Positions 11,790-31,307 of a stretch of DNA of 64,000 bases are shown here, piece by piece. A model generated the notes under the pieces. That model was not told the origin of the DNA and searched no databases. It saw only the letters and a list, made by a program, of their open reading frames with translations. Source of the DNA: Tribonema minus (taxonomy: Eukaryota > Sar > Xanthophyceae > Tribonematales > Tribonemataceae); the NCBI GenBank assembly GCA_017506865.1, contig JAFCMP010000526.1:558001-622000 (forward strand), in the 5' to 3' direction. Both the position numbers and the translations under genes were made by a program. Positions within the stretch are counted from its first letter, which is position 1. The number at the start of each line of letters is the position of its first letter.

Positions 11790-14611
11790 CTGCCGCAAGG
11801 CTGGGAAGGGGGGGGGGGGGGGAGAGGAGGGGAAGGGTGTGTTGAGGAATGGCAAGTGTGCAGGGCACGAAATGTGAGGGCGGTGCGACTAGCGCTAGCT
11901 CTAGCACCATGAAAGGCTTGTGAAGAGGATCATGGGAGTGATGGCAGAGGCTGCAGGGGGTCATGGTTTACGAGCCTGTGTGTGTCATTTGTGGGTGTGG
12001 TGGTGGGTTACCTTCAAGTGTAACTTCAACTATACACGGTGATACTCACAACGCGGACATGTGATGCCTGCAATGTTGTGTGCGAGTGCCCACCGTCACA
12101 ATAAGCCGGTGTCTAAACTCTGTTCGTTTGAACTTCAAATGTAACTTCAACTATGTCACATGCGTCACAGCACCCACAGGTGATGGCTGATGTGAGCGCC
12201 ACCTGGCTCAGGAAGCCCACAGCGTCTGTGGTCAGCAGTTAATTAAAATCTGCATACCTCCATGCACTGCACGTGTGACACTGTTCAACTTGTCGACTGA
12301 TGCACAAAGAACATATGCAAATGGCCAAGCCTGCATTTCACCACCAACATGCAAGCAAAGCGAGCTGCAAGGCCGCATGCATCCGAGAAAATGTGCGCGG
12401 ACTTCATCACTGCATCAGCAATGATGACTTTGGCATTGTCGCTTTACAGGTTCGCCGTCAAACAATTTACAACGATTGACTGTTCAAAAAGGAACATGTA
12501 ACCGCAGCCCTACGTCAGTACAAGCAATCTGCACCTGTAAAAGTCCTCGCGATAGGTCGTTTCAAATCATGTATGTACAGCGATATGCGAACCACAGTTT
12601 TAAAGATTGGGGTATGAAAACTAAATTTGCAATGCAGCAGCACACTGCGCAGCAGCCCGGGGGGATAGCGCCCCGTATCACATGCAATGAGCAAAATGAG
12701 ATTGCCACAAAATGACAGATGGGCCAAACAGTGACCGTTGCTCCCCAGACCCTGACCCTTGCATCACATGAAAATGAGAAGGCAGTGTATCGAGGAGCTT
12801 CCACATTACATTACTTCAAAAAAAGTAAGAACTCCCACACAATAGTCTGACGATGCCTGTTGCCAAGACTGCTACTGCATCCACTAGCACGTCAGCTCCA
12901 TTGTGCAGGAAGCATAGGCACCTGAGTTGTTTTCATGTCTTCTGCTGAAGCGCAAACTTTCAGCGCGACCTTGCTGGGCCAGTCACTTGTCGATGATATC
13001 ATAATTTCAGCTAAGTCAGTAGGATGAGTTGAGTGTAAAAGTGTGTGTGCGTGTTTCTATGTGAAAAGCTGAGCACTGAGACGAGGTGAAGCGTCATCAT
13101 CGCTGCGACAGGCGAAGCTGGTCTCTGGGCTTCAGAACAACAGGCCTTGACAACATGCTACTGCTGACCCTCTGCATAATAGCCGCATGTGGCTATGGTT
13201 AAAAGTTGATCAAGCGCAGTATTGTAGACTGCAGCCCAGGCGGTACGTGTGTGATTGACTTGTAAGGCAGAGCTGCGCCTACTGATGTTTTTTTGTGGAT
13301 AAATTACATTTTCTGAACAAGGTCATTTCTCATAGCAACACTGAAGCGCACGACAACAAACAGTGGTTCAGGCAGACTGATGAGACAACTGAAATGACAA
13401 GACGCTATTTATAAGTATGTAATGTGACATTACCACTATATTGAAAGCTGATGTACCAGGTGCCTGACGCAAATATTTGCCAACAGGTGCCACTTGGTGC
13501 AACAGGCCCCTTGCTCATATTTTGAATACTCTGTATGTGTTGGGTTTTGTTGATGCTGCCGTTGTACTTGCAAGCGGCACACGAAGCGATGCCCATGACC
13601 AAGATTGCCGCATTGCAGCCACGTGCCGGAGGCGGACAAACGTTGCACGTGTCAGCACCTCGAGCGGCCAGACTGTTCTGGAGCTCGAGTGTGCAATGCC
13701 CACGTTGCTACGGTGTTGACATTGTCGGGCACAGGCAGCAGCTATTCAGCTGCAGAATTAAAAATTGCGTCCGCGGAGTACAACACGTGCAAATGGCACT
13801 CTTCGTCAACTTGACAAAAGCAGCTCCAGTCAGCGTGGATGTAGCTACCAAATTAATGTTATGCAGCTCCAGCAATCAAAGCGCTTACAGCATGAAGTGG
13901 AAAGCTGCCAGGCTGCGCTATGCTCAGGTTAGTCAAGTAAGTGCCGGCTGACGCACATGGTGTGCGTCGCGCGGCAACTTGAACGGACGTACCGACTGGT
14001 GCTGTGTTGGAAGCTGAGACTGTATTAAGCAGCCACACAAGTAAGTAATTTTTCAAATCAGACCTGGTGCGAGCAGCAGACTGTGTAGCAGTAAATGGTA
14101 ATGTGCACTCTTACCTTCCGGATCCGCAGCGTGTTTCACGAACTCCACCAGATGCGAAGGCTCCCGCGATCTTCTCCCCTCTCCCGCAGCAACAGTCGCC
14201 GCATCCGATGTTTGCCGCTCCACATGTGGCACGCCGGGCTCAATCTTGGTCTCCTCTGCAACGACAACATCGACACCGCCAGGTAGCGATGCTACGTTGT
14301 TCGAGGTCATCTGAGGCGGTGCAACCCGACACAACGAGAGCGCTTGTGCACCGCTGAGCCTCTACGCTACGACACAGGCAGCTCCCAATCAGCGGGACCG
14401 ACGACGCTGAGGTGAATGGGCTTCCACGCACTCTGACAGCCGTCAGGCGTGGGTCGTTCAGAGAGAAATTAGGGTTTAGTTCTGACTCGCCTGATGAGCC
14501 TAAGTAGGGTTGAAAACTTTTTTATTGACATGTCAGCTTTGCCAGATTGGTCAGACACACTCAGGCCTTACAGCAGTCCTCACTTCTTCCGGATACTGAC
14601 AGACTGCAGCC
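11790..14611. other. Divergent intergenic region between ABCC and FtsH
   Basis: About 2.8 kb, less GC-rich than the genes. It should hold both promoters and any short upstream ABCC exon. No conserved coding region, RNA gene or repeat family was recognised. Short unrelated open frames near 13.4-14.3 kb show no familiar motif. Confidence 0.5.
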
Positions 14612-21615
<7,004 letters not shown>

Positions 21616-23298
21616 ACGCGCCGCGCGCACCTGGCGAAAACCCAGCTCGGATGCTGCCACACAAAAACACTCTATTGGGGATGCACATCACCACAGCGCT
21701 CAGCGCATGCGCAGCAGCAGTGCTCAGCGGTCAATGCCTGGCAGCACGCGCTCTTGTGCACACACACGCGCTGTCATTGCAGTATGGTGGCGGTGCGTCG
21801 CGCTGCTGCCCGGAATACAAGCTGGGATGGCTTATGTTGGCCCATTGATGTGCGCCACTGCTGTTAGCTTGGGAGGCGGCACATTCGCAGCACTGGTCTG
21901 CTGCTGCGCTGTGCAAAGGGGGCATTTTCATGGCCGTTCAACTTTGAGTCTGAGCCGTGCGCTGCATTGCGTACCCACCCCTCTGATGAGCGGTCGCGGG
22001 CACGCTTAGCACTATTACACTTGCAGGGGCGCCACATAATAGATGCTTGTTGAATTTGTAACTACTTCTTGGCCACATGATCTCTTTTTTCAATTGTGTG
22101 TCTGCAGCTGGTGACCAATGTGTGGGAGAGCATTGTTTTGTTGGTCTGCAAGGCATTGATGGTGAAGGTATCAGGTGTTCCGTATTCTTTCTCAGATCAT
22201 GTTGAGTTGAATGGGATTAGGGTCTGTTGCCGACAAGAGCACTTATGCCTGCATCCAAAGTGAACGCTTATGTGGTGGCTAGATCATCGTTTTCTGCGTG
22301 AAATATTTTTTGTGCCTGAAAGATGCTCTAGAAATGAGGTTGGCATTCCCAATGTGTGAGTATGTATTCTGTAGGTGCTCGACGGCATTCAGGGCAAAAA
22401 CAAATATGTTGCACGCGCCAGTTGGGCTACACATGTGCATATCAGGTTGGAGCCTCCTCTCTGAGCTCTCACACATTTGGGAGTATTGTCCTCTTTTTTG
22501 TTCTGATCCACCACACATTTGCTGCCACTATGTAGTGCCAATTAGGATGTGATCATGAATCGATCAGGCGTGTGTGCATTCATTCTCTGCTCGTTAGCAC
22601 CGAGAGGTGCGGCAGCGCTCGCGGTGGCGCTGATGGTGGCGAGGGTGCATCAGGCAGCAAGGGGATGGGAGATGCTGGCTGTGAGCAGGAGCTGCGGAGT
22701 CGCGTGTGGTGAGGATACGGCTTTGGGCAGCAGCAGGGGATATTGGAACATGGGGATACGGATAGCATCAGGGCACACTGTAGATCGTTTGCTTGAACAC
22801 GCAAGAAAGAGAACCTCGGCCAGGCACGTCAGCGGCGTGCTTAGGCAAGGAATCGAGGACCGGGCGCCTCTGGCCTAAATGTATACTAGAGGCATAACCG
22901 CGGTCCTCCGGCGTTTTCGCTCAAGAGATGGAGACATCGGCTACGATAGGTGTGGCTCAGACTGGGTGCCGCTGTGTCTGCCCCCCATGAGTCTAGTACA
23001 AGCCTGCAACGCAGGGCTCTAAGGGCCCGTCCGATTTTAGTTTTTTGCAATCTTATCCAACGCATCAAGCCCACCTTGGAGCTGCTATAAATACAAGATC
23101 ATAAGTACAGACATCGTTATATTCGAGGTTCTGTCGCGATCAGTCCTCACGAGTGATTCGGACTTGTGCTCTTACCACTGCCGAGCGAGTATCCGGCCCT
23201 ATAGATATCTGAACCAGCTGCTGCTAGCGAGAGGAGTATTCGAAGCCGGAAGCAGCGGAGCGTGTGTGACGTGCTCTTAGGTTTGGCAAGGGAGCATC
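21616..23298. other. Intergenic region after FtsH
   Basis: Contains the FtsH 3' UTR and presumably the promoter of the next gene. No coding region, RNA or repeat family was recognised. Confidence 0.5.
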
Positions 23299-26200
23299 AT
23301 GACGTCAATGCAGGTCAGTGCAGCCGCTGTGTAGATGAAAAATGCGGGTGTTCTGGCTCTTGGAAGATTGCAAAAAGCGAAGTGCCATGCAGTGTGCGCC
23401 AGGCAACAGGATCCAGTTACGCGAGAAGGGCCACATGCTGACTTGATGAATTTCGCAGCTGTCGGCGTCGACGCGGGCACGCCGCTGATCCTTTGTTGTG
23501 CGCTCGGCAACTCGAGGCGGCTCCGTAGAGGCTCTCATGGCGCAGACAGCCATCCCCTTGCGGCTTGGTTCCTTGTGTAGTCTTTTTGCTTGTTGTACAC
23601 TGCTTTGCTTCTGTCCTTCTCAAGGAGAGTGACGTGGATGCTTCTCCTGCTAGTGCGTTGGAGTCAGCTTGATCAAAACGGCCACCTGGTGATCTCTACA
23701 GCTTTTGCAGCTTTTGCGTTGAAAATCTCGACCTGTGCGTTGAGCGTGGCACATCAAAATGCGGAGATTCGTAAGGAACATCATGCATCGATGCACAGCA
23801 GCAAGCTGTGTGCCTTGGCACCAACCTCCAATTACGAGATGTGAATCAGCTCTGCGGGCCCTATCCCGACCTGTAGGCTCTAGCCTCAGGCAGCTCGCAC
23901 TATGCAGCAGCAACGCCGTTTCCCCAGCAACATTCAAATGAACCACGTGTGACAGTACAGCCGCCTCTGTTGGCAGGCGCCAAAGCAATTTTCCACAAGA
24001 GGTTGCTGCTCACTGACATTGAACCCTGCCTGTCCTGTCCCTGTGTTGCGCTGCGCCCCGCCGCCAGGGCGTGCCGCTGCTGTTTGCGGCGTCGCTGGTG
24101 TATGTGATCGCGTCATCAATAAACTGTGACAACAAGAACAGCTGCAAGGGCACGGACGCCTACGCGGTGTCAGTGGGCATGGTGTCGCTTGGCATCACTT
24201 CCCTCCTGATTGGGCTCAGGTGGGTTGCCGTTTGAAGTAGCATGGAGCAGTTTGAATTTTCACTGGACATTTCCAGGGCTCAGGTGGGTCGCACGAGGTA
24301 GTACGGAGCATCAACGTGGACCGTAGTGGAACACGACGAGGAATGTTGGCGCTTCTGCAAAGTTCAGGATGAGGGCTCGGTTTAGGGTTAGGGTCAGGGT
24401 TGGGGTTTGCGCGATGCTCATGGACCCTGTGGGATTCATCATTCCATACAGCCACACTGCGTCGTTTGTACGGCGCACGCGCATGAGAAGCGAGCTTGGG
24501 AGCTGCGCTTAGCAAGACACGCATCCTCAGTTAAGTACGGGTCTTACTTGCAGCGATGACTACAGCCACGCCAAGTCATTGGTGCTGCGCTCAGCATCCT
24601 GAAGCAGTGAAGCTGGCACATGTGGTGGTGCATATAAGCATGGTCGCGGAGCGCAGATGTCAACAACGTAGCCACCCCACCTTTACTTACACTGGATCGA
24701 TTTACTCGGCGCAAGTGGTTAACGGCAGGGCGGCAGGCGTTGCCACATGGTCTTGCGTGAGGATTGTTGTAATCATGTGTCTATCCTGCGGTGGCTCAAT
24801 GTGTTTGACCATCTGTATCGAGCTTCACGCTGCCATGTTTGTGTGCAGGGACTAGCAAAAGCAGGCAGAGTATCTTGCAATGCTCTGGTGCTGTGCGTTT
24901 CAGTTTGTGTGATTGAACATGTTTTACTTTCCTGAGCGGTTCTAGGGAGCTGGCAGACCATCTGGCTGGCACTTTGCCTGCTTCTTGCTCCTGCCCGCAG
25001 AAGGCAAATTGCAGACCTGTGTCAGCTAGGCATGCAGCAGCAGAGAAGCCAGTTTGGCGGGCTCTTTACCCGGCGCATCTCTTGATGCAGAATACCGCCA
25101 TCAGGTTTCGGAAGTTGGCACAAACAATGACAACCTGTGATGATATAGACTACTTATAAATAAATGCGCAAACATCTCTATTGATGTTCAGAGAATCTGC
25201 CTGGTAGTCCACCATTTCAACGACAGTGGCTGCCACCTTCACGTTAGCAACCCGCCACAACAACACGTGTGCTTTCTCACAGAAATGCCCAACTTTATGT
25301 CTGACCGCGCGCGCACCGTTATCCTGTGACCTGCACTGCTCTCTGCTCTCGGCTGGCACCATCAGGGTGGTGAGCAAGGAGGACATGCTGGAGGGAAAGC
25401 ACAAGTTCCTGGCGACGTTCCTGTTCCTGTGGTGGGGCGTGGGCGCAGCGGTTGGAACATTGTGAGTGCTGTAGGGCTTCACGATCAGACGTGCCTGCGT
25501 TGAACATTGATGCCTTGGTCATCAGCTGGCATCAAGGATAGGATGAAGCGGTTGGCACATTTGTGAATAGGATGAAGCGGTTGGCACATTGTGAGTGCTG
25601 TAGACTAGGGCTTCACCATCAGACGTGCCTGCTCTGATCATGGAGTGAAATTGAGGATAGGATGGATAGGCTGAAACATCGAAAATGCTATGCCGGTTCA
25701 CCAGCAATCGTGCCTGCATTGATCGTGAGTGAAATTCAGGATAGGATGGCGAGATTGAAAAATTAAGAGTGCTGTAAGGCTTCACCATCACTCGTGCCTG
25801 CGCTGATGATGGAGTGAAACTGAGGATAGGAATGGATAGGCTGGATCATGGTGACTGCTGTAGGGCTTTACCATCAGCAGTGCCTGCTTTGATTGTTGGG
25901 TGAAATTGAGGAGAGGCGCAGAACCTGCATGGTCGCCAAATGCTTACGCGGTTTGCATTATTGATTCAATGAAGGCATCTCTAGCACGCCGCTGTTTGTA
26001 CCTTTTGTCTCCCAATCGCCATGTAGGTGTGTTCTGTAGTTCACCCTGGCATGCAGCCAATGCAAGTACTTCAAGTTGAAGTATACACTTCAAGGGAAGA
26101 GGATGTGATTCATTATTCTTATGACTTTGTGCAGTGCCGTGCACGCGCTTCGTGATGATCGCAACCCCAGCCTCCTCACACATTTCTCCCGTGCGTTCAG

Positions 26201-26519
26201 CCACCGAGCAGGCAGCTCCAGCCGGCGCGCTATGCTAATTGCCATCGCCTCGCTGCACCGTGTTCTCTGACATCAGTCTCTTCGTGCAATTCATGTGAAC
26301 TTCATGTTTGCACGATGGTTCATGTGAATTCCATGTTCGCGCGTGCTGCGCAGCGACGGCCCCTTCACGGTGGTGAGCAACGGCTACTTCTCGGCGTGGG
26401 CGGGCTTCCTCTTTGCCACGCAGTACGCCTACGCCAGCAGCGACGTCGTGCGCAACGTACTTGACCGCGGCGCCAGCGCCATGGGCCCCAAGGACGACCA
26501 GGCGGCAACCGTCGGCTGA
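23299..26519 (+). CDS. Small four-helix membrane protein, function unknown
   Basis: Four exons: 23299-23313 (five codons, MTSMQ, inferred from an ATG and a CAG|GTCAGT donor in the right phase), 24068-24219, 25366-25461 and 26354-26519, encoding about 145 residues. Four hydrophobic segments are visible: GVPLLFAASLVYVIASS, AYAVSVGMVSLGITSLLIGL, FLATFLFLWWGVGAAVGTF and YFSAWAGFLFATQYAYASS. The loop between helices 1 and 2 holds a Cys pair (CDNKNSC). The DGPFTVVSNGYFSAW segment looks like a family motif. The size and four-helix layout resemble MARVEL-like proteins, but I cannot assign a family. The first exon is the least certain part. The three other exons have consistent phases and hydrophobic coding content. 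Confidence 0.75.
24270..24312 (+). repeat. Echo of exon 24068-24219 donor
   Basis: The stretch GGGCTCAGGTGGGT and the following ~25 bases recur about 65 bases after the real donor. Confidence 0.7.
24379..24406 (+). repeat. Short TTAGGG-type repeat in intron
   Basis: GGTTTAGGGTTAGGGTCAGGG-like units, about 28 bases, in the second intron of the four-helix protein gene. Confidence 0.7.
25440..25880 (+). repeat. Tandem array built on an exon-intron junction
   Basis: The end of exon 25366-25461 (GCGGTTGGAACATT) with its donor and ~70 bases of intron is repeated about five times, at ~25545, ~25575, ~25665, ~25750 and ~25835. The period is about 90 bases and similarity falls away from the exon. 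Shared words are AGTGCTGTAGGGCTTCACCATCA-like and GTGCCTGC. Confidence 0.85.
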
Positions 26520-26645
26520 GCTGCGCTGCCGCCGCCGCCGCTGCTGCTGCCGCTGCCGCCGCTGCTGCTGGTGGTGCTGGCAAAGCTGCTGCCGCGGCGA
26601 TGCCGGGCGCGCAGTGCGCGCTGCCGCCAGCGCTGCTGCTGCGGT
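26520..26645. repeat. Imperfect GCC/GCT trinucleotide repeat
   Basis: Starts right after the stop codon of the four-helix protein gene. It is a GCN-rich low-complexity stretch, probably in the 3' UTR. Confidence 0.7.
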
Positions 26646-28056
26646 GGCGCTTACTGCGGTAGACGGTGCGCCAGGGGGGGGGGCGGTTTGTGAGCTGCAG
26701 TGCTCAGGAGCAGCAGCGTTGGAGCCGTGTGGCTGCTGCTGCGCTGCTGCTGCTGCTGGCAACAGCGGAGGCGGCAGCGCTCAAAAGTGGGGAGCGGAGC
26801 TCTGCAGGCTGTGGCGCGGGCGAGGGAGGGTGCGGCGGCAGCGGTGACTGGCAGCGGGCGCAGCGCTGCGCGCTGCTGCTGCTGCCGCGGCGCCGCTGCT
26901 CACCTCTGACTCGTGTTGGTTCTGGCGCTGCGGCAGCGCCGCGGGGCGTCGCTGAGCAGCTGCTGTGTGGTGACGCACCACCTGCTGCGCGCTTACGTTT
27001 AGTGTAGATGAGCCCCCCTTTTCCACCAAGCCGCCATCCAGAGGGTGGGGCGGGGGCGGGGAGGGGGACATGTGTGCGTGAGGTACCCTATTTTCTGCTG
27101 CACTCTGTGTTGGGCCGTGTTCGACCACCACCTGCTGCTGCTGCTGCTTCTGCCGGAGTGCACGCATTTTGGTTTCTTTCTTTCCAGACAGTGCGTGCGC
27201 GCGCGCGGTGGCAGCACACGATGGTGGCGAGGAGCGTTTGTGCAAAGCTGTCACATCGTGGCTCCTGAACAAGTTTTTGTATCCATTTGATGTTCCTGTG
27301 TCTCTGCGCCATGGCTGCTGTTTGCCGCGTGTGTGTGCATATGCATCTTGGGCAAACCTTTGTACATGAACAGGCTCGGGGTGTGATCATGACAACACAA
27401 CCGGTAATATGGGCAGAGCGGTGGCGTTGCCTGCTCTGGCATGCTTGTCAGAGAACACTCTAAGTAGCATGATCAGATGATGGAGTTCCTGTCCGCTCTG
27501 TGTACGCTGACATACAGGAATGATTGCGCGACGTCCTGTACCATGGCATATGGATGATGCGGGCGGTTGCAATCATCTGTACAAAGATCCCCCAAGGCTG
27601 TGTGGGGATTGACAACAAGTGCACGGCTACACACATGGACTGACTCAGAAAGTCGATTTTCCCCTTGCCTCCCCTTCAAGCCTTGCAGTGTTGCAATGAG
27701 ACCTATATGCATTCCAGAATCACATCAGTTGCAGCAATTCGTGACATGCCTTTGGGCATGGCTGATGCGCAACATCAGCCTTCAAAGCATGCTGTCAGCA
27801 AACTCCGGGTGCACCCCGGGAGGGGAGGGAGAAACCTGTGGACAGCGGCGGCGGCAGCGGCCTTGTACGCAAATTATACAGCTGACCAACAGGCAGCGGA
27901 GCGGCCTTATACGCAATACTACAGCTGACCAACAGCGCGGGGCAGTCAAACTTCAACCAGAGAGTCTCATAGAAGTCTGTTGCAATCGCATGCCATACAT
28001 GCTCTATTGTAGACTATTCTGGTCATTATGATCAGAATTGCTACAAACTTGCCACT

Positions 28057-28338
28057 TTGGCAATAGGGTCAGTTGGCAGCATCGGGGAGCAGGTGCGGAA
28101 GCTGCTGGAGGCTGTGGCGACGGAGTATGCCAGCAGGATGTCAGTGCCCGGAGGAGCGCGTCCTAAAGCTCTCAAGGGCATCACCCTGGCGTGCTTACGC
28201 TCGGCACTGTCGGCAGCGCTCCACATGGCGTACTCTGGCCGTGTCATGACACACATGGCAGAATCCAGGGGGGGGGGGCACATGGAGGAGGACGTAGGGG
28301 AGGACCCCGAGATGCCATTTGGCGGCGGCGGCGTTTGA
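28057..28338 (+). CDS. Possible unrecognised exon or small ORF, about 90 residues
   Basis: An open stretch starting near an AATAG acceptor-like site and ending at a TGA. It encodes a helical, Ala/Leu-rich segment (for example EQVRKLLEAVATEYASRM) followed by an acidic tail and GGGGV. No start ATG is in a good position, so if real it would be the last exon of a gene whose upstream exons I cannot find. No family is recognised. A G-run lies within the frame. Coding status is doubtful. Confidence 0.25.
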   Translation: MAIGSVGSIGEQVRKLLEAVATEYASRMSVPGGARPKALKGITLACLRSALSAALHMAYSGRVMTHMAESRGGGHMEEDVGEDPEMPFGGGGV

Positions 28339-28584
28339 GTGGTTGTCGTTGCGACACTTTCAGACTGTCATACGACATGTAGATTCCTTACAGCTAGATG
28401 CCAATCATCTGGGCTTTTTCGCGCCCTGAGCGAAAATTAATAAGAAGTACATATGAGTGTCCTGAAGGCGCAGAAGTTGTGCTGGTGCCAAGCGCTTATA
28501 AGCAGACTTCAACATGTGAGAGTATGGCAGCGCATAGGCGTGCTTGACTTGAGTATGCCTGTGTCATGGTCGAGGCTAGTGTTG

Positions 28585-28630
28585 GGGGTGGGGGTGGGGG
28601 TGTATGTGGGGGTGGGGGGGGTGGGGGGGT

Positions 28631-28691
<61 letters not shown>

Positions 28692-28700
28692 GGGGGAGGG
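28585..28700. repeat. Giant G homopolymer tract with an uninterrupted run of 60
   Basis: Positions 28631-28690 are an unbroken run of 60 G. It is flanked on the left by GGGGGTGGGGG-type units and on the right by GGGGGAGGGGG. This is a strong G-quadruplex or triplex former. By analogy with C-runs before acceptors elsewhere here, it may mark a minus-strand intron, but no exon was recognised beside it. Confidence 0.9.
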
Positions 28701-31239
28701 TCTTGGTTTCTTGATGGAGATGATGGTTGGAGAGGGCGCCCCCCCCCCCGCCGCCTGCGACAAAGAGCTAGGCAGTTACTCAATCGAGTGAGTGTAGCTC
28801 TACAGGCTCTGTACTGTGCCGTTGGCCTCCTGAGGCCAGTTAGATGAGCACGAAGGTCCCTGGGGGTCCTAGCCCCAGGGAGGTGTACGGGTTCATTGGC
28901 CCAGGCCCCCCCCCACACGCATGCAAGGTTTTAGGTCAGTACGAATTAATACGTTCTGAGGGCCCAAAGACTCCCTCCGGTATATGATGAAACGCTGGCA
29001 ACATGAGACCGGAAGGGTCTGACAGCATAACCACGCGCCAGATCACACTGGCTTGCTTTCTTGAGCGGGACGCTCAGAAATTTCCGTCTTCGAAAAGCCG
29101 TTGTGCATGTCTCCCAAAAACGTCCGTTACATGATGCGGGGGATCAAGCAAGAAAGCAAGTTTGTGTGCTAATGGATGAGGGTTGGAAAGGTGAACATGC
29201 TGGAACGCTGGACCAGGTGCGGGGCGACAGGCTGCAGAGGATTGCTCAACTGGTGTTGCCTTCGTCGCTGCAAGCAAATAAGATGGCCATCACCTGCTGA
29301 GAGTGGATGGGCGTACACGAGCGAGCGGTGCTGCAGTAAAGACCTAGCTGCCGTTTCACTTTGATCTCATGGAAGTCAGGCACTGTGATGCGGGAAGGAT
29401 AGCTATAGTGACCTCACGCCATGCTACTGGTACTTAGCAAAGTTATCCCTTCGGATGGAAGATTACTAGTAGTGTGCAGGTCTGCCAGTTTGCTCTCGCT
29501 GATCACCTTTTAGTCATGTTGAGCAAGGGTCTGCAGAATGAGCCCAAGACAGCAAATGTGAGATGTGAAGCAGAGAGGCGTACCTTACACACTTTCTGGG
29601 TGCACTTGATGCGGAAACTTCGAGGTCAACTCATCAAGGACGTCAGTGTCCACCACCCTTCCACACTTGTTCACTGTGACAGTGCACATCTGTGTGCAAT
29701 GAGGAAAAGCAACACGTTGTCGTAACGGAGCTTTGGGCTGGCATCATGATTATCCTGCGAAGGATGTCGATGTACACATGATTGCATGGCTCGTCCAGGG
29801 AAACTTTTGAATCTGCAAGTGCGTCACTGCATGCTTAGGCAATTGCACAGCAATCATTGTCACATTATGCCAGGGCGCCCCTTTATTACTGCTGGCACAA
29901 TGGGGGGCCCTGTGGTGGTGTGCTTGGTAGGCTTCGTCAGACTGGAAAATCGGAGAGAGGGGGGAGAGAGAGGGGAGCAGCCATGCCCTGGCCGCAGGCC
30001 GCCCGCAGGCGCCTCGAGCTGGGAGAAGAAGAAGTGATATTATTGCTGACACAGAACAGGGCCAGCAGGAACCTTCCGTTCCATAGGGGCACCAGAACCT
30101 TCAAGAACTTGCTAGAACTTACTGGAGAACCCTCAGAACTGGACCGTGCCCTACCCCTAGGGTACGCACTGATAAGTATGGACCATCTCATATTCCAACA
30201 GTCAGCAAGTCAACGTTGGAGTGCTTCCACAGGGTGTGCAGTTCCACATTACCAGACAGGACGCGCTTGAGTTGATTGAGTCCCGTGTGCCAAGTTGTTG
30301 GGGGTTGGACACCCTTTTTGTTCATCTGTCTAGGGATGCGGTGATGAAGCAATATTTGTCAAGACAGAATGGCACGGTAGCACACACCACGAATCAGACC
30401 TGCTGCTTTTGCCGCAGCCATGTCAGAATGACCCAAATCGGTTGCAGCATCTCAATTGATGCACCACGAAAGCTTGGCACCAATGGCGGGTGGTGTCAAT
30501 TAGGTGTCAAGGGGGCTGCCATCGTATCAGCATGGGTCAGTGCTCCAACGCCATTGCGTGCAGTCGCCTCTTCAAGGCCGCTGACAAACGCACGTGTTAG
30601 GTGCCGCACAGGCATGCTTCTGGCAAAGTGGACTGCATTCACTACCCCCTCTGTGCACGGTCACATTTGCAGGCAGTATTGGATGCTGATGGGCGTAGAC
30701 GGCTGTCTGCGAGGCTTGGTCACTGGCATCAAGTTGCTGGCGCCCCTATGTTCGTCACAGAGCTCCAAAGCATTCCTGGCACACAATAAGCGCTGCACTG
30801 CTGCTGCCTCAGTAATGTGTTCTGCAGGAAGGTCATTCACGACAGTGGGGCAGTAATGCAGGACACAATATCGTCACTCATGTAATACATCCTTCAGAAC
30901 CGCTCTGGCTATATTGGTGGCGCCGACAGAGCTGCTGCCAAGACTTGAGAGGACACATGTGTCCTGTGCTTGCAAGTAATTCGGGTCTATGTACTGCACT
31001 ATGGATCCCTGGCAGTACACCGAGACTGACCAAAACGCCAAGTGCTGCGTGCCACGACGCCGATCCTATATTGCCTGTGGCCGGCAACCCTTTGTTAGGG
31101 CGGCAGGAAACTCCAAACATCATGCTACTTCAAACTTCAACACCGCCGCCTAGCCTTGAAGCTACTGCGCTACCAACAAGCCCTTATACATCCCCTCTCC
31201 CCAATGCCGCATCGCTCAGCCCTTTACTTCAACACCCTA

Positions 31240-31307
31240 TTCCCTGTGACGCTCCTCAATCAGTCGCACGACGGTGTCGATGAACCGCAGTCCCTTACTT
31301 CAACACC
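31240..31307 (-). repeat. Echo of the last exon of the alpha/beta hydrolase
   Basis: A ~66-base tandem copy of the stop-codon region (CACCCTATTCCCTGTGACGC and the following ~30 bases), lying just downstream of the gene. Confidence 0.85.

Larger units (their letters stand above)
26646..31307. other. Gene-poor region with low-complexity sequence
   Basis: About 4.7 kb between the four-helix protein and the alpha/beta hydrolase. It holds one possible exon (28057-28338) and a giant G-run, listed separately. The 29.0-31.2 kb part has short open frames without recognisable motifs, and no transposase, reverse transcriptase or RNA gene was seen. Confidence 0.5.

Noticed and set aside
28453-28918. Poly-Gly and poly-Pro frames over the G-run
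   Set aside because: They are produced by the G homopolymer itself.
30221-30856. 211-codon open frame on the plus strand
   Set aside because: No motif, no plausible splice context, mixed composition; likely chance.
26520-31307. Transposable element or virus-like element in the gene-poor region
   Set aside because: No transposase, integrase, reverse transcriptase, capsid or terminal repeat was recognised.
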